Shown one piece after another: positions 42,501-49,703 of a DNA stretch of 64,000 nt (positions within the stretch are counted from its first letter, which is position 1; every line of letters starts with the position of its first letter). A model generated the notes under the pieces. That model saw only the letters and a list, made by a program, of their open reading frames with translations. It did not search any database and was not told the origin of the DNA. Source of the stretch: Dietzia natronolimnaea (lineage in GTDB: Bacteria > Actinomycetota > Actinomycetes > Mycobacteriales > Mycobacteriaceae). Position numbers and translations under genes: made by a program. Location: NCBI RefSeq assembly GCF_039525805.1, contig NZ_BAAAHZ010000014.1. One strand, 5' to 3'.

Positions 42501-42975
42501 CTCGGACACCGCGGACCAGTCCGCCGCCACCCGGGCGTGGGAGCGGTGGGCCACGGCCCAGCTCACCGCGCTCGGCCTCGGCGGCGGGTTCCACGGCACC
42601 CGGACCCCTGAGGCCGTCGAGGAGATGGTCGCCGTCGCGCGCACGGCCCTCACCTCGAAGCCCGTCCGGAGGGCGGCCGCCCGCCCCCACTGGGCGGAGT
42701 TGCCGGTCGCGGGCGCTCTCGCCACGGCCGACGGCACGCCGGTGGCGGTGGACGGGGTGGTCGACCTGGTCGTGGACGAGCCCGACGGTTCGCTGTCCGT
42801 CATCGACTACAAGACCGATGTGGCGGTCACCACCGTGACAGTCGACGAGTACCTGCTGCAGTTGTGCGCGTACGCCGAACTACTGGGCGCGACCACTGGC
42901 CGGACGGTCTCGCGCGTCGAGCTCGTGTTCTGCCGCGGCAACCGGGCCACCGTCATCGGACGGGACCTCAGCTGA
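39544..42975 (+). CDS. AddA-like UvrD-family helicase/nuclease
   Basis: A 1143-residue SF1 helicase fused to a nuclease domain. Helicase motifs in order: TLFVEAGAGTGKTHALVGRL (Walker A, residue ~22), ITFTEKAAAELRDRL (Ia), TRILIDEFQDTDPIQ (Walker B, ~362), FTVGDPKQSVYRFRRAD (III, ~400), VDAVRITTIHAAKGLEYPMVVLAG (V, ~750) and RLLYVATTRAESRL (VI, ~820). The C-terminus ends in a RecB-type nuclease: VDGVVDLVVDEPDGSLSVIDYKTDVA near residue 1077 and YLLQLCAYAELLG after it. With the AddB-like subunit it would unwind and resect broken DNA ends. The stop codon lies in a 12-bp palindrome shared with the convergent gene. Size fits AddA. Confidence 0.88.
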   Translation: MSVLHDQPARDRVERDTTATLFVEAGAGTGKTHALVGRLSTLLLTDGVPVDRIAAITFTEKAAAELRDRLRVHLVDRRDAGDQRADAALAGLDTAAIGTLHSFALRLLSENPLEAGIPPRVTAQQDTAEATAVDAMWQECATVLFGGDRDGSRSGVLARAVDDLLDAGVGTPAFREMVEALHRDWDRLPSGPLHSGGSPDSELPDSPDLGEIVAAIGSITGWRESCVDETDKLYQTLAGHEAWLRDLQAAATDRTASPTWVELLGKPMTAGRGGRAAAWGDKATVDAIKEEIRRLPSICTEVLSAHWRPRIAIILDALIPVIRRHADDRRRHGTLQFHDQLVLARELLQDRDVRGRVRARYTRILIDEFQDTDPIQLDLATLLTAEEQTDGTGSVSVSGTGRLFTVGDPKQSVYRFRRADISTYLRAQRGDGVEVERLSTNFRCSRAVLDWVNEVFSEVLLAAEGVQPDYRELEPGPDRPPFDPAHGPRPFVFRTEDVPELPDHCPPDANDDARRHWTEASDVARVIATAVREQWTHESRDGGHTPLRLGDIAILLPSRSSLPMIEKCLDHAGIDFRTEASSIVYGTPEIRDLLLSVRAVANSADEASLVGALRSPLFGCGDDDLLRWRAAGGAWAPGAPAPDHLEDSPVAAGIDYLSDLSRRSRRPGEILEKLVHDRMVFESVAESPRRRDLWRRIRFVIEHAWQWEESAADPARADLREYADWALALTAEDARVPEAVIPEIGVDAVRITTIHAAKGLEYPMVVLAGMSRGWPGDRDRLLWTDDDPPRPVASFSTQVRDPGFARAAEREAEHSRAERIRLLYVATTRAESRLAVSGHGYVLKKQKTPEPKKLWGSLLGSVMVEPDAPALVPYGEGLLEPAAAPPVDLPDQRDWTERSRAVSARSAERAGWSATRIAHPSPGGPALSLAEQLAAALRDRFAPAPAREEELPPAPRSVPLASGPDVGTAVHHLAEHTDLAALAADSSDTADQSAATRAWERWATAQLTALGLGGGFHGTRTPEAVEEMVAVARTALTSKPVRRAAARPHWAELPVAGALATADGTPVAVDGVVDLVVDEPDGSLSVIDYKTDVAVTTVTVDEYLLQLCAYAELLGATTGRTVSRVELVFCRGNRATVIGRDLS

Positions 42976-44095
42976 GGTTCGTCCAGACCACCCGGCCGTT
43001 CGTCGCGGCCGCGACCGCGGCGTCGCAGGGTTCGCCGGTGGTCAACGCCTGGTACAGCTCGACCAGCAGGTCGACGACCGAATCCCACACCCGGTGGAGC
43101 GGTTCCTCCCCGCCGTACGCCCAGATGGACCCGGCGTCCGGCCCGGTCCGATAGGACACCGCGTACCCGTACCCGCGGCGCTCCGCGATCGGCCACAGGC
43201 GACCGGTCCAGGTACCCCCGGACCCCGGGTCCGAACCGAGTCCGCCGAGCGCCATCGCGTGCTCGAACCTCTTCGCCTGGACCTCGAAACCCTCGGCGGC
43301 GCCGACCGGTTCGGCGAACGGCAGCAGACCCTCGACCGAATCCAGGCCGGTCCGGCGCAGATGCCACAGCAGGGTCCGGATCCCCACCGAATCATCGACA
43401 CCGCAGCTGTCGAGGAGGGTCCCGGTCCGGCTGTCGGACGCGCGGGGATCGTCCAGCCACGCACCGGGGACGCTCTCCACCCGCAGGAGGGCCGCGATCG
43501 CGTCGCAGAGCTCCCCGACCTGCTCGTCGAGCACGACCGCGGCCTCGTCGACACGCCCGGACCGCGATCGCCGGGCGACGTGGTCGGAGGGCCCCGGGTC
43601 CCCGGTGATCACGGGCGGCGGAGCGGTCGGGCCCCGGCCCTGTTCATCGTCCATCGCTCGTCGGATCCCGTCGAGGGCGCCGTCGAACTCGGCGCCCCAC
43701 CCCGCCCGCGCGGCGGACTCCGGTTCCGGCGCCCGCGCCGCCTGTCCCGGCGCCGGGTCGAGCTCGACCTCGTCCTCCCGAACCGCCGGGATCGCCCCGG
43801 TGACATCGGCGAAGAGGTCCAGCCGCGCACGTCGGCTGTCGCGCATCCGGTCGCGCTCGGACCGCGTGAACGACAGCACCGGAAGGGTGAGGAGCAGCGC
43901 GGCCTGCCTACCCGAGAACCCGAATCCCAGCTTGAGGGCGCGGCGGGCGTCGACAGGGGATTCCGCCTGCCGGATCGTCTCCATCACGGCATCCAGGTCC
44001 TCGCACGCCAGGAGTACCGCCTCGGCCTCGTCGCACGCCCTCCCGGCGTCGTCCCCGGGCTCGAACCAGCCCCCGACCGCACCCATAGAACCCAT
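42968..44095 (-). CDS. Unknown protein with a GyrA-like tower segment
   Basis: A 375-residue protein without a recognised family. Residues ~32-90 (AVMETIRQAESPVDARRAL, FSGRQAALLL, RSERDRMRD) align with the tower/coiled-coil region of DNA gyrase A (IIRASETVDIAR, IQAQAILDM, LERQRIID in mycobacterial GyrA), keeping the QA and ER pairs. The catalytic tyrosine domain of gyrase is absent. The remaining two thirds (from about residue 110) are acidic, proline-rich and then helical with WxLR motifs. It converges on the helicase gene and shares 8 bp with it at the C-termini, both ending LS. It could be a topoisomerase-binding or DNA-binding protein; that is only inference. Confidence 0.6.
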   Translation of the reverse strand: MGSMGAVGGWFEPGDDAGRACDEAEAVLLACEDLDAVMETIRQAESPVDARRALKLGFGFSGRQAALLLTLPVLSFTRSERDRMRDSRRARLDLFADVTGAIPAVREDEVELDPAPGQAARAPEPESAARAGWGAEFDGALDGIRRAMDDEQGRGPTAPPPVITGDPGPSDHVARRSRSGRVDEAAVVLDEQVGELCDAIAALLRVESVPGAWLDDPRASDSRTGTLLDSCGVDDSVGIRTLLWHLRRTGLDSVEGLLPFAEPVGAAEGFEVQAKRFEHAMALGGLGSDPGSGGTWTGRLWPIAERRGYGYAVSYRTGPDAGSIWAYGGEEPLHRVWDSVVDLLVELYQALTTGEPCDAAVAAATNGRVVWTNLS

Positions 44096-44336
44096 GCCAG
44101 TCCCCCGATCTTTCCCGCAACAGAACGGACCCGGCCCCCACCGGATCGTCACGAATCCTACGCCCGCCGACCCACCCGTGGTCATGCGGTCACACAGCCC
44201 GGGGCGGGTCCGTCCCGGTGGATTGTGACCGATCTCTCCGCCATCTACGGGACTCTGACCAGCACTTTTCGATTTTCCAGCAGTTCCACAGGGACGGTGC
44301 GGGATTCCATTGGGAACGGGACGTAGGGTCCTGGGC

Positions 44337-44696
44337 ATGAACGGACAACTGATGCTGGAGGACGGGGACCGGAGCCGCTCCACCCCGGCGCCTCCTGCGG
44401 AGGTCGCCCCGGTGCGCCGCGAGGCGACCCCGGCCGCGGTGTTCCCGGCGCCGTTGACCACGGTCTCGGCCGCGGCGACAGGGGGGCTGATCGGCCTCGG
44501 GGCGGTCTACGGCGTGGCGGCGCGACTCGCCGACACGCTGGTCGGGGTGGCGGTCCTCGTCCTGGTGTTTGCGTTGACGATGGCCGGCCCCAGGGTCCAC
44601 TCCGTGGCCCGGTCCGAGGTGGGCCGCACCATCGCGGTGATCCTCGAGGCGATCGCCTTCGGTGGCGTGCTCGGCGCGGTCATCGTCCTGTTCTGA
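44337..44696 (+). CDS. Small membrane protein, two transmembrane helices
   Basis: A 119-residue protein with a charged N-terminus and two hydrophobic regions (about 45-80, TVSAAATGGLIGLGAVYGVA and TLVGVAVLVLVFALTMAG; and 98-119, AVILEAIAFGGVLGAVIVLF). I recognise no family. TAGGGT at 44324-44329 lies 7 nt before ATG, which fits a leaderless transcript. It overlaps the 3' end of the convergent phosphatase by 17 bp and is otherwise alone. Function unknown. Confidence 0.62.
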   Translation: MNGQLMLEDGDRSRSTPAPPAEVAPVRREATPAAVFPAPLTTVSAAATGGLIGLGAVYGVAARLADTLVGVAVLVLVFALTMAGPRVHSVARSEVGRTIAVILEAIAFGGVLGAVIVLF

Positions 44697-45528
44697 GCCG
44701 GGCCCCCAGCTCCTCCACGAGGTCCTCCTCCACCCCGGCGCCGTCCACGAGGTATCGACGGACGTCGCCGAACTCGCTGTCCAGCGCGGTCAGCGAGCGC
44801 CGGATGTTGCTCTCCTCGACCCCGATGAGCACGTCGATCGCGTCGAGACGCTCGGGCATCTCCGCCCGGACGTACGCCCGGATGGAGTTGACGAAGTCGA
44901 CGGACAGCTCGCGGGTCAGCATGTAGTCGGCGATCACGTCCTCTTCCCGCACTCCGGCGAGCAGCTGGAGCACTGCGGAGGTCCAGCCCGTCCGGTCCTT
45001 GCCGGCCGTGCAGTGCACGATCGCCGGGCCCGCCGACCGCGCCACGGCGCTGACCGCGCGGCCGAAACCGGTCCGCTCCTCGTCGCCGAGGACGAACCGC
45101 TCGTACATGATCGCCGTCTCGCGTCGGGCGTCCTCCACGCTGAACGTCCCGACCCCGGTGAATGCGGCGGCAGAGGTGTTCCCGGCGAGGACGTCGATGG
45201 CCAGGTAGTCGGCACCGGCGGGGATCACATCGGGCTGCCTGGTGATCTCGTCGCCGGTCCGCAGGTCCACGATGGTGCTCACCCCGAGCCGCTCGAGTAC
45301 CCCGAGGTCGTCCTCACCCACCGACAGCGTGGTGGATCGGTAGACCAGGCCGCGGGCCATGCTCCCGGTCGGGTGGAGCGCGTAACCCGGGCCCGCGACG
45401 TCACGGAAGTTGTGCACGCTCGTCAGTCGGACGTCGCCGGGCGCCGGTCCGGATGCGCCGACCTCAGCCCCCACCTCCGCGACGACCTCGGCGTCGACCC
45501 CGGTGGTCATGCGCGCGTCTGCGCCCAT
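44680..45528 (-). CDS. ptpB: MptpB-like triple-specificity protein/lipid phosphatase
   Basis: A 282-residue phosphatase of the DUF442/Y_phosphatase3 group to which M. tuberculosis MptpB belongs. The P-loop is AIVHCTAGKDRTGWTSAVL near residue 170, HCxAGKxRTG, where the K between the G and R marks the MptpB/atypical lipid phosphatase group. Upstream, VHNFRDVAGPGYALHPTG near residue 38 and GLVYRSTTLS near residue 60 are family landmarks. MptpB removes phosphate from tyrosine, serine/threonine and phosphoinositides. ATG at 45528 has GAAGGGGA upstream; ATG at 45510 is in frame. It may act on envelope phospholipids or as a secreted effector; there is no signal peptide. Confidence 0.85.
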   Translation of the reverse strand: MGADARMTTGVDAEVVAEVGAEVGASGPAPGDVRLTSVHNFRDVAGPGYALHPTGSMARGLVYRSTTLSVGEDDLGVLERLGVSTIVDLRTGDEITRQPDVIPAGADYLAIDVLAGNTSAAAFTGVGTFSVEDARRETAIMYERFVLGDEERTGFGRAVSAVARSAGPAIVHCTAGKDRTGWTSAVLQLLAGVREEDVIADYMLTRELSVDFVNSIRAYVRAEMPERLDAIDVLIGVEESNIRRSLTALDSEFGDVRRYLVDGAGVEEDLVEELGARLRTGR

Positions 45529-45652
45529 TCCGCGTCCCCTTCGGCTCCCGCGCGCCCGGATGACGCACCGCCCCTCCGTTCCTACCGGATCGCGGGTACC
45601 GGTGCGAGGCGGCCTCCGCGGAACCGCATCTCACTGCGCTGCCGCCCACCCG

Positions 45653-47239
45653 TCACCCGGGTCCCGGTTCGACGTGCCCCGGTGGGGACGCCGCCGGCCA
45701 GGCCAGCGTGGTCGGGGTGGACCGGCCCCTGAGCTCGACCGTCCCGCCCGTGGTCCATCGCTCTGCTTCGGGATCCGCGGCCACCCGGAGCGCGGCCTCG
45801 GAGGCCAGCACCCGGGTGGGGTGCTCCTTGGCCATCTCGCACAGCCGCGCGGCCTCGTTGACCGCGTCCCCGATCACCGTGTACTCGAACCGGGTCGCGG
45901 ACCCGACGTATCCGGCCACCACCTCCCCGTAGGAGACCCCGATCCCGGCCTGGCAGTCGGGGACCAGCTCGGGCAGCGCCCGGGCCAGGTCCCGGGCCGA
46001 GGCGAGAACCGCCGTCGCGGGGTCGGCGATGGGCGCGGGGGCCCCGAACACGGCCAGAGCGGCGTCGCCCTGGAACTTGTCGAGCAGGCCGCCGTGGGAT
46101 TCGACCCGGTCCACGACCACCTCGAAGAACGCGTTGAGGGTCTCGACGACCTCCCTGGCGGGGCGGGTGGAGGCGAGCCGGGTGGAGCCGATGAGGTCGA
46201 CGAACAGCACGCCGACGTACGTGGTGTCGCCGCCGAGATGGGGTTCCTGGATCTCGGCGGCCTTCGCGACCTGACTGCCCACATGGCGGACGAACAGCTC
46301 GCGCAGACGCTGACGCTCGCGGATCATCTCCGCCATCCGGTTGAACCCCCGCTGCAACTGCCCGAGTTCGGTCCCGTCGAACACCTCCACGCGCGCGTCG
46401 AGGTCCCCGCCGGCGAGGTCCTCCATGGCCCAGCGGACGGAGTACACCGGGGCGAGCAGGGCGGACACGAGCAACCAGGTCGCGGCGAACCCGGCCGCGA
46501 GGGCCCCGAGGCCGAGGATCCCGACGATGGTCACGAGCCGTGAGACGGGGAACTGGTTGTTCGCGGCGGCGTAGGCGCTGAGCAGCACGAGTCCGATGAG
46601 GGGGAGCCCGGAACTCACCACCCAGAAGGCCTGCAACCGTCCGCGCACGCCGATGACCGGGGAGTGCAGTGTCGGACCGGCCTCCAGCGCGAGCGCGGCG
46701 AGGGGGCGCAGCGCGATCTCGGCGACGATGTAGGCCGATCCACAGCTCAGGGACCCGATCACCACGATCGCGCCCGCGACGACCCAGAGGGACCGGACGT
46801 CCTCGACCGCGAACGCCACCGCGACGACAGTGCCGCCGGCCGCCCAGAGCGCCCCGGTCCGCAGGGTGATCCCGAGCGGCGCCGACAGGCACCGCGCCTG
46901 TTCGGCCGCGGTCGGTGGCCGACTCTCCTCGGCCCACCTCATCCAACCGGCCACCACCTTCAGGAGCCACCACGACCCGAGGGCGATCCCGATGAGGGCG
47001 GTCACCGGGGTCACCACCAGGGCCGCCGGGCTGAACCGCCCGGAGACGACCTGCTCGAGGGGCAGCAGCAGGCCGATCACGATCCAGACCCCCACCACCC
47101 CGAGCCCGTGCGTGACCACCAGCATCCGCGTGAGCACCCGCTGGACCCGTTGCTTCCGTCGCGGGGGTTCCTCCCGCTCGAGCCCGAGCATGCGGGTGCC
47201 CCACGGTGGGCGGGAGGCGTGCGCTGAGGGGGAGGTCAC
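45653..47239 (-). CDS. Membrane-anchored class III adenylate cyclase (Rv1318c-1320c type)
   Basis: A ~528-residue membrane cyclase. Six hydrophobic helices span about residues 35-265, followed by a HAMP-like segment (VYSVRWAMEDLAGGDLDARVEVFDGTELGQLQRGFNRMAEM) and a class III catalytic domain: GVLFVDLIGSTRLAS with the first metal Asp, LLDKFQGDAALAVFGAP with the Lys and second Asp, and RFEYTVIGDAVNEAARLCEMAK near residue 450. It would make cAMP (or cGMP) in response to a membrane signal. Overall layout matches M. tuberculosis Rv1318c-Rv1320c. The start is uncertain: GTG 47239 is chosen because the segment before MLGLERE still aligns with those proteins; GTG 47299 and ATG 47191 are alternatives. 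Confidence 0.85.
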   Translation of the reverse strand: MTSPSAHASRPPWGTRMLGLEREEPPRRKQRVQRVLTRMLVVTHGLGVVGVWIVIGLLLPLEQVVSGRFSPAALVVTPVTALIGIALGSWWLLKVVAGWMRWAEESRPPTAAEQARCLSAPLGITLRTGALWAAGGTVVAVAFAVEDVRSLWVVAGAIVVIGSLSCGSAYIVAEIALRPLAALALEAGPTLHSPVIGVRGRLQAFWVVSSGLPLIGLVLLSAYAAANNQFPVSRLVTIVGILGLGALAAGFAATWLLVSALLAPVYSVRWAMEDLAGGDLDARVEVFDGTELGQLQRGFNRMAEMIRERQRLRELFVRHVGSQVAKAAEIQEPHLGGDTTYVGVLFVDLIGSTRLASTRPAREVVETLNAFFEVVVDRVESHGGLLDKFQGDAALAVFGAPAPIADPATAVLASARDLARALPELVPDCQAGIGVSYGEVVAGYVGSATRFEYTVIGDAVNEAARLCEMAKEHPTRVLASEAALRVAADPEAERWTTGGTVELRGRSTPTTLAWPAASPPGHVEPGPG

Positions 47240-47348
47240 GGGGCGGGGTCCTGCCGGGCGGGGGATGGGTGTCCATCGTCGCGCGAGTGGCGTCCGCACG
47301 CGCCGGGAATCGCCCTCCGCATCGCCGGATGGATCAGATCTAATGCGC

Positions 47349-47354
47349 TAACTT
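47349..47354 (+). promoter_or_regulatory. Leaderless -10 element of the second FadD17-like gene
   Basis: TAACTT lies exactly 6 nt before the ATG at 47361, with a TA-rich run before it in a 60-bp divergent gap to the cyclase. No Shine-Dalgarno precedes the ATG, so the mRNA is probably leaderless. Confidence 0.45.
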
Positions 47355-47360
47355 AACTTC

Positions 47361-49112
47361 ATGACCACGCCTCAGTTCAACCCCGGCCACGAGATGCGAC
47401 ACGAGACCTTCGGCGACATCCTCCTCGAACGCTCGACCGACGACCATCCCGGTCTCCTCTTCGAGGACTCGAGCTGGACGTGGCGGGAGTTCGTGGCGGA
47501 GAGCGCGGTCCGCGCCGCGATCCTGGCCGACTGGTCCGTCACGCACGCCGATGCGTACGCGGGCCGTCCCGAGCGTTTCCGCCACCTGCACGTCGGCATC
47601 CTGCTGGAGAACGTCCCCGAGTATCTGTTCCTCCTGTCCGGGGCCTCCATGGCGGGTGTGACGATCATCGGCGTCAACCCCACCCGCCGGGGCGCCGAGC
47701 TGGCCTCGGACATCCGCGGGGTGGACTGCGACGTGATCGTCACCGACGCCCACGGTGCCGGGTTGCTCGACGGCCTCACCCTGGCCGACGAGACGGGAGG
47801 GGTCGTGGCCGTGCACGACGTGGACTCGGCCGGGTGGCAGGACCTGCTGGCCACGCACGCCGGGGCGGAGCCCCGACTCCACGACGCCGCCCGTGACCCC
47901 CACACCCTGCTCGCGCTGCTGTTCACCTCGGGCTCCACGGGTGCGCCCAAGGCGGTCATGTGCTCGACCGGTCGGCTCGCGATGCTCGGCACGATCAACT
48001 ACCGCAACCTGGTGAGGGACGACGTCGCCTACAGCGCGATGCCGATGTTCCACGGCAACGCGATGTTCGCCGCGTTCGCCCCCGCCGCGTTCGTCGGGTG
48101 CACGTTCGCGATGCGTCGGAGGTTCTCCGCCTCGGGATTCCTGCCCGACGTGCTGCGCTACGGCGCCACCTACGTCAACTACGTGGGCCGTTCGCTGTCC
48201 TACATCCTCGCCCAGCCCGAGCGTCCGGAGGAGAAGCAGACCCGCCTGCGCACCGTCTTCGGGACCGAGGCCTCGAGCCACGACCGCGCCGAGTTCGCCC
48301 GCCGCTTCGGCGTCGAACCGGGCGAGTCGTACGGCTCCAGCGAGGGCGGGGTCGTGATCGGCCGCACCTCGGACACCCCGCCGGACGCGCTCGGCGTCGC
48401 GGGTGCCTACATGGACGTCGCGATCCTCGACGAGGACGGCCGCCAGTGCCCGCGTGCCGAGTTCGACGCCGACGGGGGCCTGGTCAACGCCGACGAGGCG
48501 ATCGGGGAGATCTGCAACCTCACCGGCGCCGCCATGTTCGAGGGGTACTACCGCAACCCGGAGGCCACCGCCGAGCGCAACATCGGCGAGGTCTACCACT
48601 CCGGCGACCTCGGCTACCGGGACGCCGACGGGTTCTTCTACTTCGCCGGCCGCTCCGGGGACAAGATCCGCGTGGACAGCGAGAACTTCTCCGCCGGCCC
48701 GGTCGAGCGGATCCTCGACCGCTTCCCCGGCGTCCTGGTGGTGGCCGTCTACCCCGTGCCGGATCCCCGCACGGGCGACCAGGTCATGGCGGCCATCCAG
48801 CTCGAGCCGGGCGTGACGTTCGACCCGGCCGCGTTCTCCGAGTTCTGCCGGACCCAACCCGACATGGGGACCAAGTGGGCACCGCGCTTCGTTCGGATCA
48901 TGGAGACGATGCCGGTCACCGCGACCCGGAAGATCGCCAAGCCCGACCTGCGCCGGCAGTCGTGGACCGGGCCCGGTGAGGTCTACGTCCGCGGCGGCGC
49001 CGCGTTGGTGGGAGGGGACGACGACGACGAGTTCCAACCGCTGACCAGCGCGCTACGCGACTCGGTGCTCGAGCAGTACAGTCTCCACGGTCGGCAGCCG
49101 ACCGGGGTCTGA
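47361..49112 (+). CDS. Fatty-acyl-CoA synthetase, FadD17-like (second copy)
   Basis: A 583-residue ANL-family ligase, paralogous to the 18716-20332 gene. Motifs: ALLFTSGSTGAPKAVMC near residue 184, GESYGSSEGGVVIG near residue 325, YHSGDLGYRDADGFFYFAGRSGDKIRVDSENFSAGPVERIL near residue 413 and TATRKIAKPDLRRQ near residue 520 (catalytic Lys). Shared strings with its paralogue, such as TYVNYVGRSLSYIL versus TYMNYVGKPLAYIL, show common ancestry. It probably activates a fatty or sterol-side-chain acid for beta-oxidation or lipid synthesis. It is divergent from the cyclase. The C-terminal ~40 residues (from about DDDDEFQP) are an acidic extension not seen in the other copy. Confidence 0.87.
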   Translation: MTTPQFNPGHEMRHETFGDILLERSTDDHPGLLFEDSSWTWREFVAESAVRAAILADWSVTHADAYAGRPERFRHLHVGILLENVPEYLFLLSGASMAGVTIIGVNPTRRGAELASDIRGVDCDVIVTDAHGAGLLDGLTLADETGGVVAVHDVDSAGWQDLLATHAGAEPRLHDAARDPHTLLALLFTSGSTGAPKAVMCSTGRLAMLGTINYRNLVRDDVAYSAMPMFHGNAMFAAFAPAAFVGCTFAMRRRFSASGFLPDVLRYGATYVNYVGRSLSYILAQPERPEEKQTRLRTVFGTEASSHDRAEFARRFGVEPGESYGSSEGGVVIGRTSDTPPDALGVAGAYMDVAILDEDGRQCPRAEFDADGGLVNADEAIGEICNLTGAAMFEGYYRNPEATAERNIGEVYHSGDLGYRDADGFFYFAGRSGDKIRVDSENFSAGPVERILDRFPGVLVVAVYPVPDPRTGDQVMAAIQLEPGVTFDPAAFSEFCRTQPDMGTKWAPRFVRIMETMPVTATRKIAKPDLRRQSWTGPGEVYVRGGAALVGGDDDDEFQPLTSALRDSVLEQYSLHGRQPTGV

Positions 49113-49124
49113 GCAGCGGCGGCG

Positions 49125-49541
49125 TCAGCTCAGGATGCGCAACTGGAACGGGTAGTTGATCGTCCGGCCGCGGGTGGCCCGCACCGTACCGATCAGGTGG
49201 CCGACGATCTGGAGGACGAAGGAGACCGCCAACAGCACCAGGCCGATCGGGATGCCGATCACGGTGATGATGAAGATCCACCCGACGATGCTCATGATCC
49301 ACAGGCCGACGTTGAAGTTGAACGACCCCGCGGCGGCCTGCCGGACGAACGGGCTGCGGTCCTTGTAGATCAACCACATCACGAGTGGCCCCACGAAGGA
49401 GAGCCACCCGGCGGACAGCGCCATGGCGATGAGGCTGGACGCGTGCGCGAGGGCGGCGGGGGTGCGGTCGTCGGGCCCGGCCACGGGCTGGTCTCCGAAC
49501 CGGGGGTCGCCGTACTGCGGGGATCCGGGCTGCTGTGTCAT
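49125..49541 (-). CDS. DUF4870 membrane protein
   Basis: A 138-residue protein with a proline/glycine-rich cytosolic N-terminus (about 1-30) and a DUF4870 domain of three hydrophobic segments: HASSLIAMALSAGWLSFVGPLVMWLIYKDRSPFVRQAAAGSFNF then IVGWIFIITVIGIPIGLVLLAVSF and a final LQIVGHLIGTVRATRG. The domain is widespread and of unknown function, thought to be a small membrane channel or scaffold. It converges on the ligase gene (12 bp apart). The call rests on the clear family pattern. Confidence 0.85.
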   Translation of the reverse strand: MTQQPGSPQYGDPRFGDQPVAGPDDRTPAALAHASSLIAMALSAGWLSFVGPLVMWLIYKDRSPFVRQAAAGSFNFNVGLWIMSIVGWIFIITVIGIPIGLVLLAVSFVLQIVGHLIGTVRATRGRTINYPFQLRILS

Positions 49542-49690
49542 GCCTCCAGTGTGCGCCTCGCGGGGCCGCGGTACATCAGGGATGTCCCCCGTGTCGTCCT
49601 GTTCCGTGGCCGGGGTCCACCTCCGTTCGGCCCGCCGGGCGTCCGGTCCCCCGCGATCCCACGTTTCACCCGCCTGTCACATGCTCCGCC

Positions 49691-49696
49691 TACCCT
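49691..49696 (+). promoter_or_regulatory. Leaderless -10 element of ppc
   Basis: TACCCT lies 7 nt before the ppc ATG at 49704; no ribosome-binding site is present. This is the same arrangement as for sir, the patatin and the TetR at 6557. Confidence 0.45.
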
Positions 49697-49703
49697 GGCG
49701 GCC

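Noticed and set aside
44096..44336. A DnaA-box-like TTCCACAGG string suggesting an origin
   Set aside because: A single weak resemblance to TTATCCACA with no cluster, no AT-rich unwinding region and no dnaA nearby.
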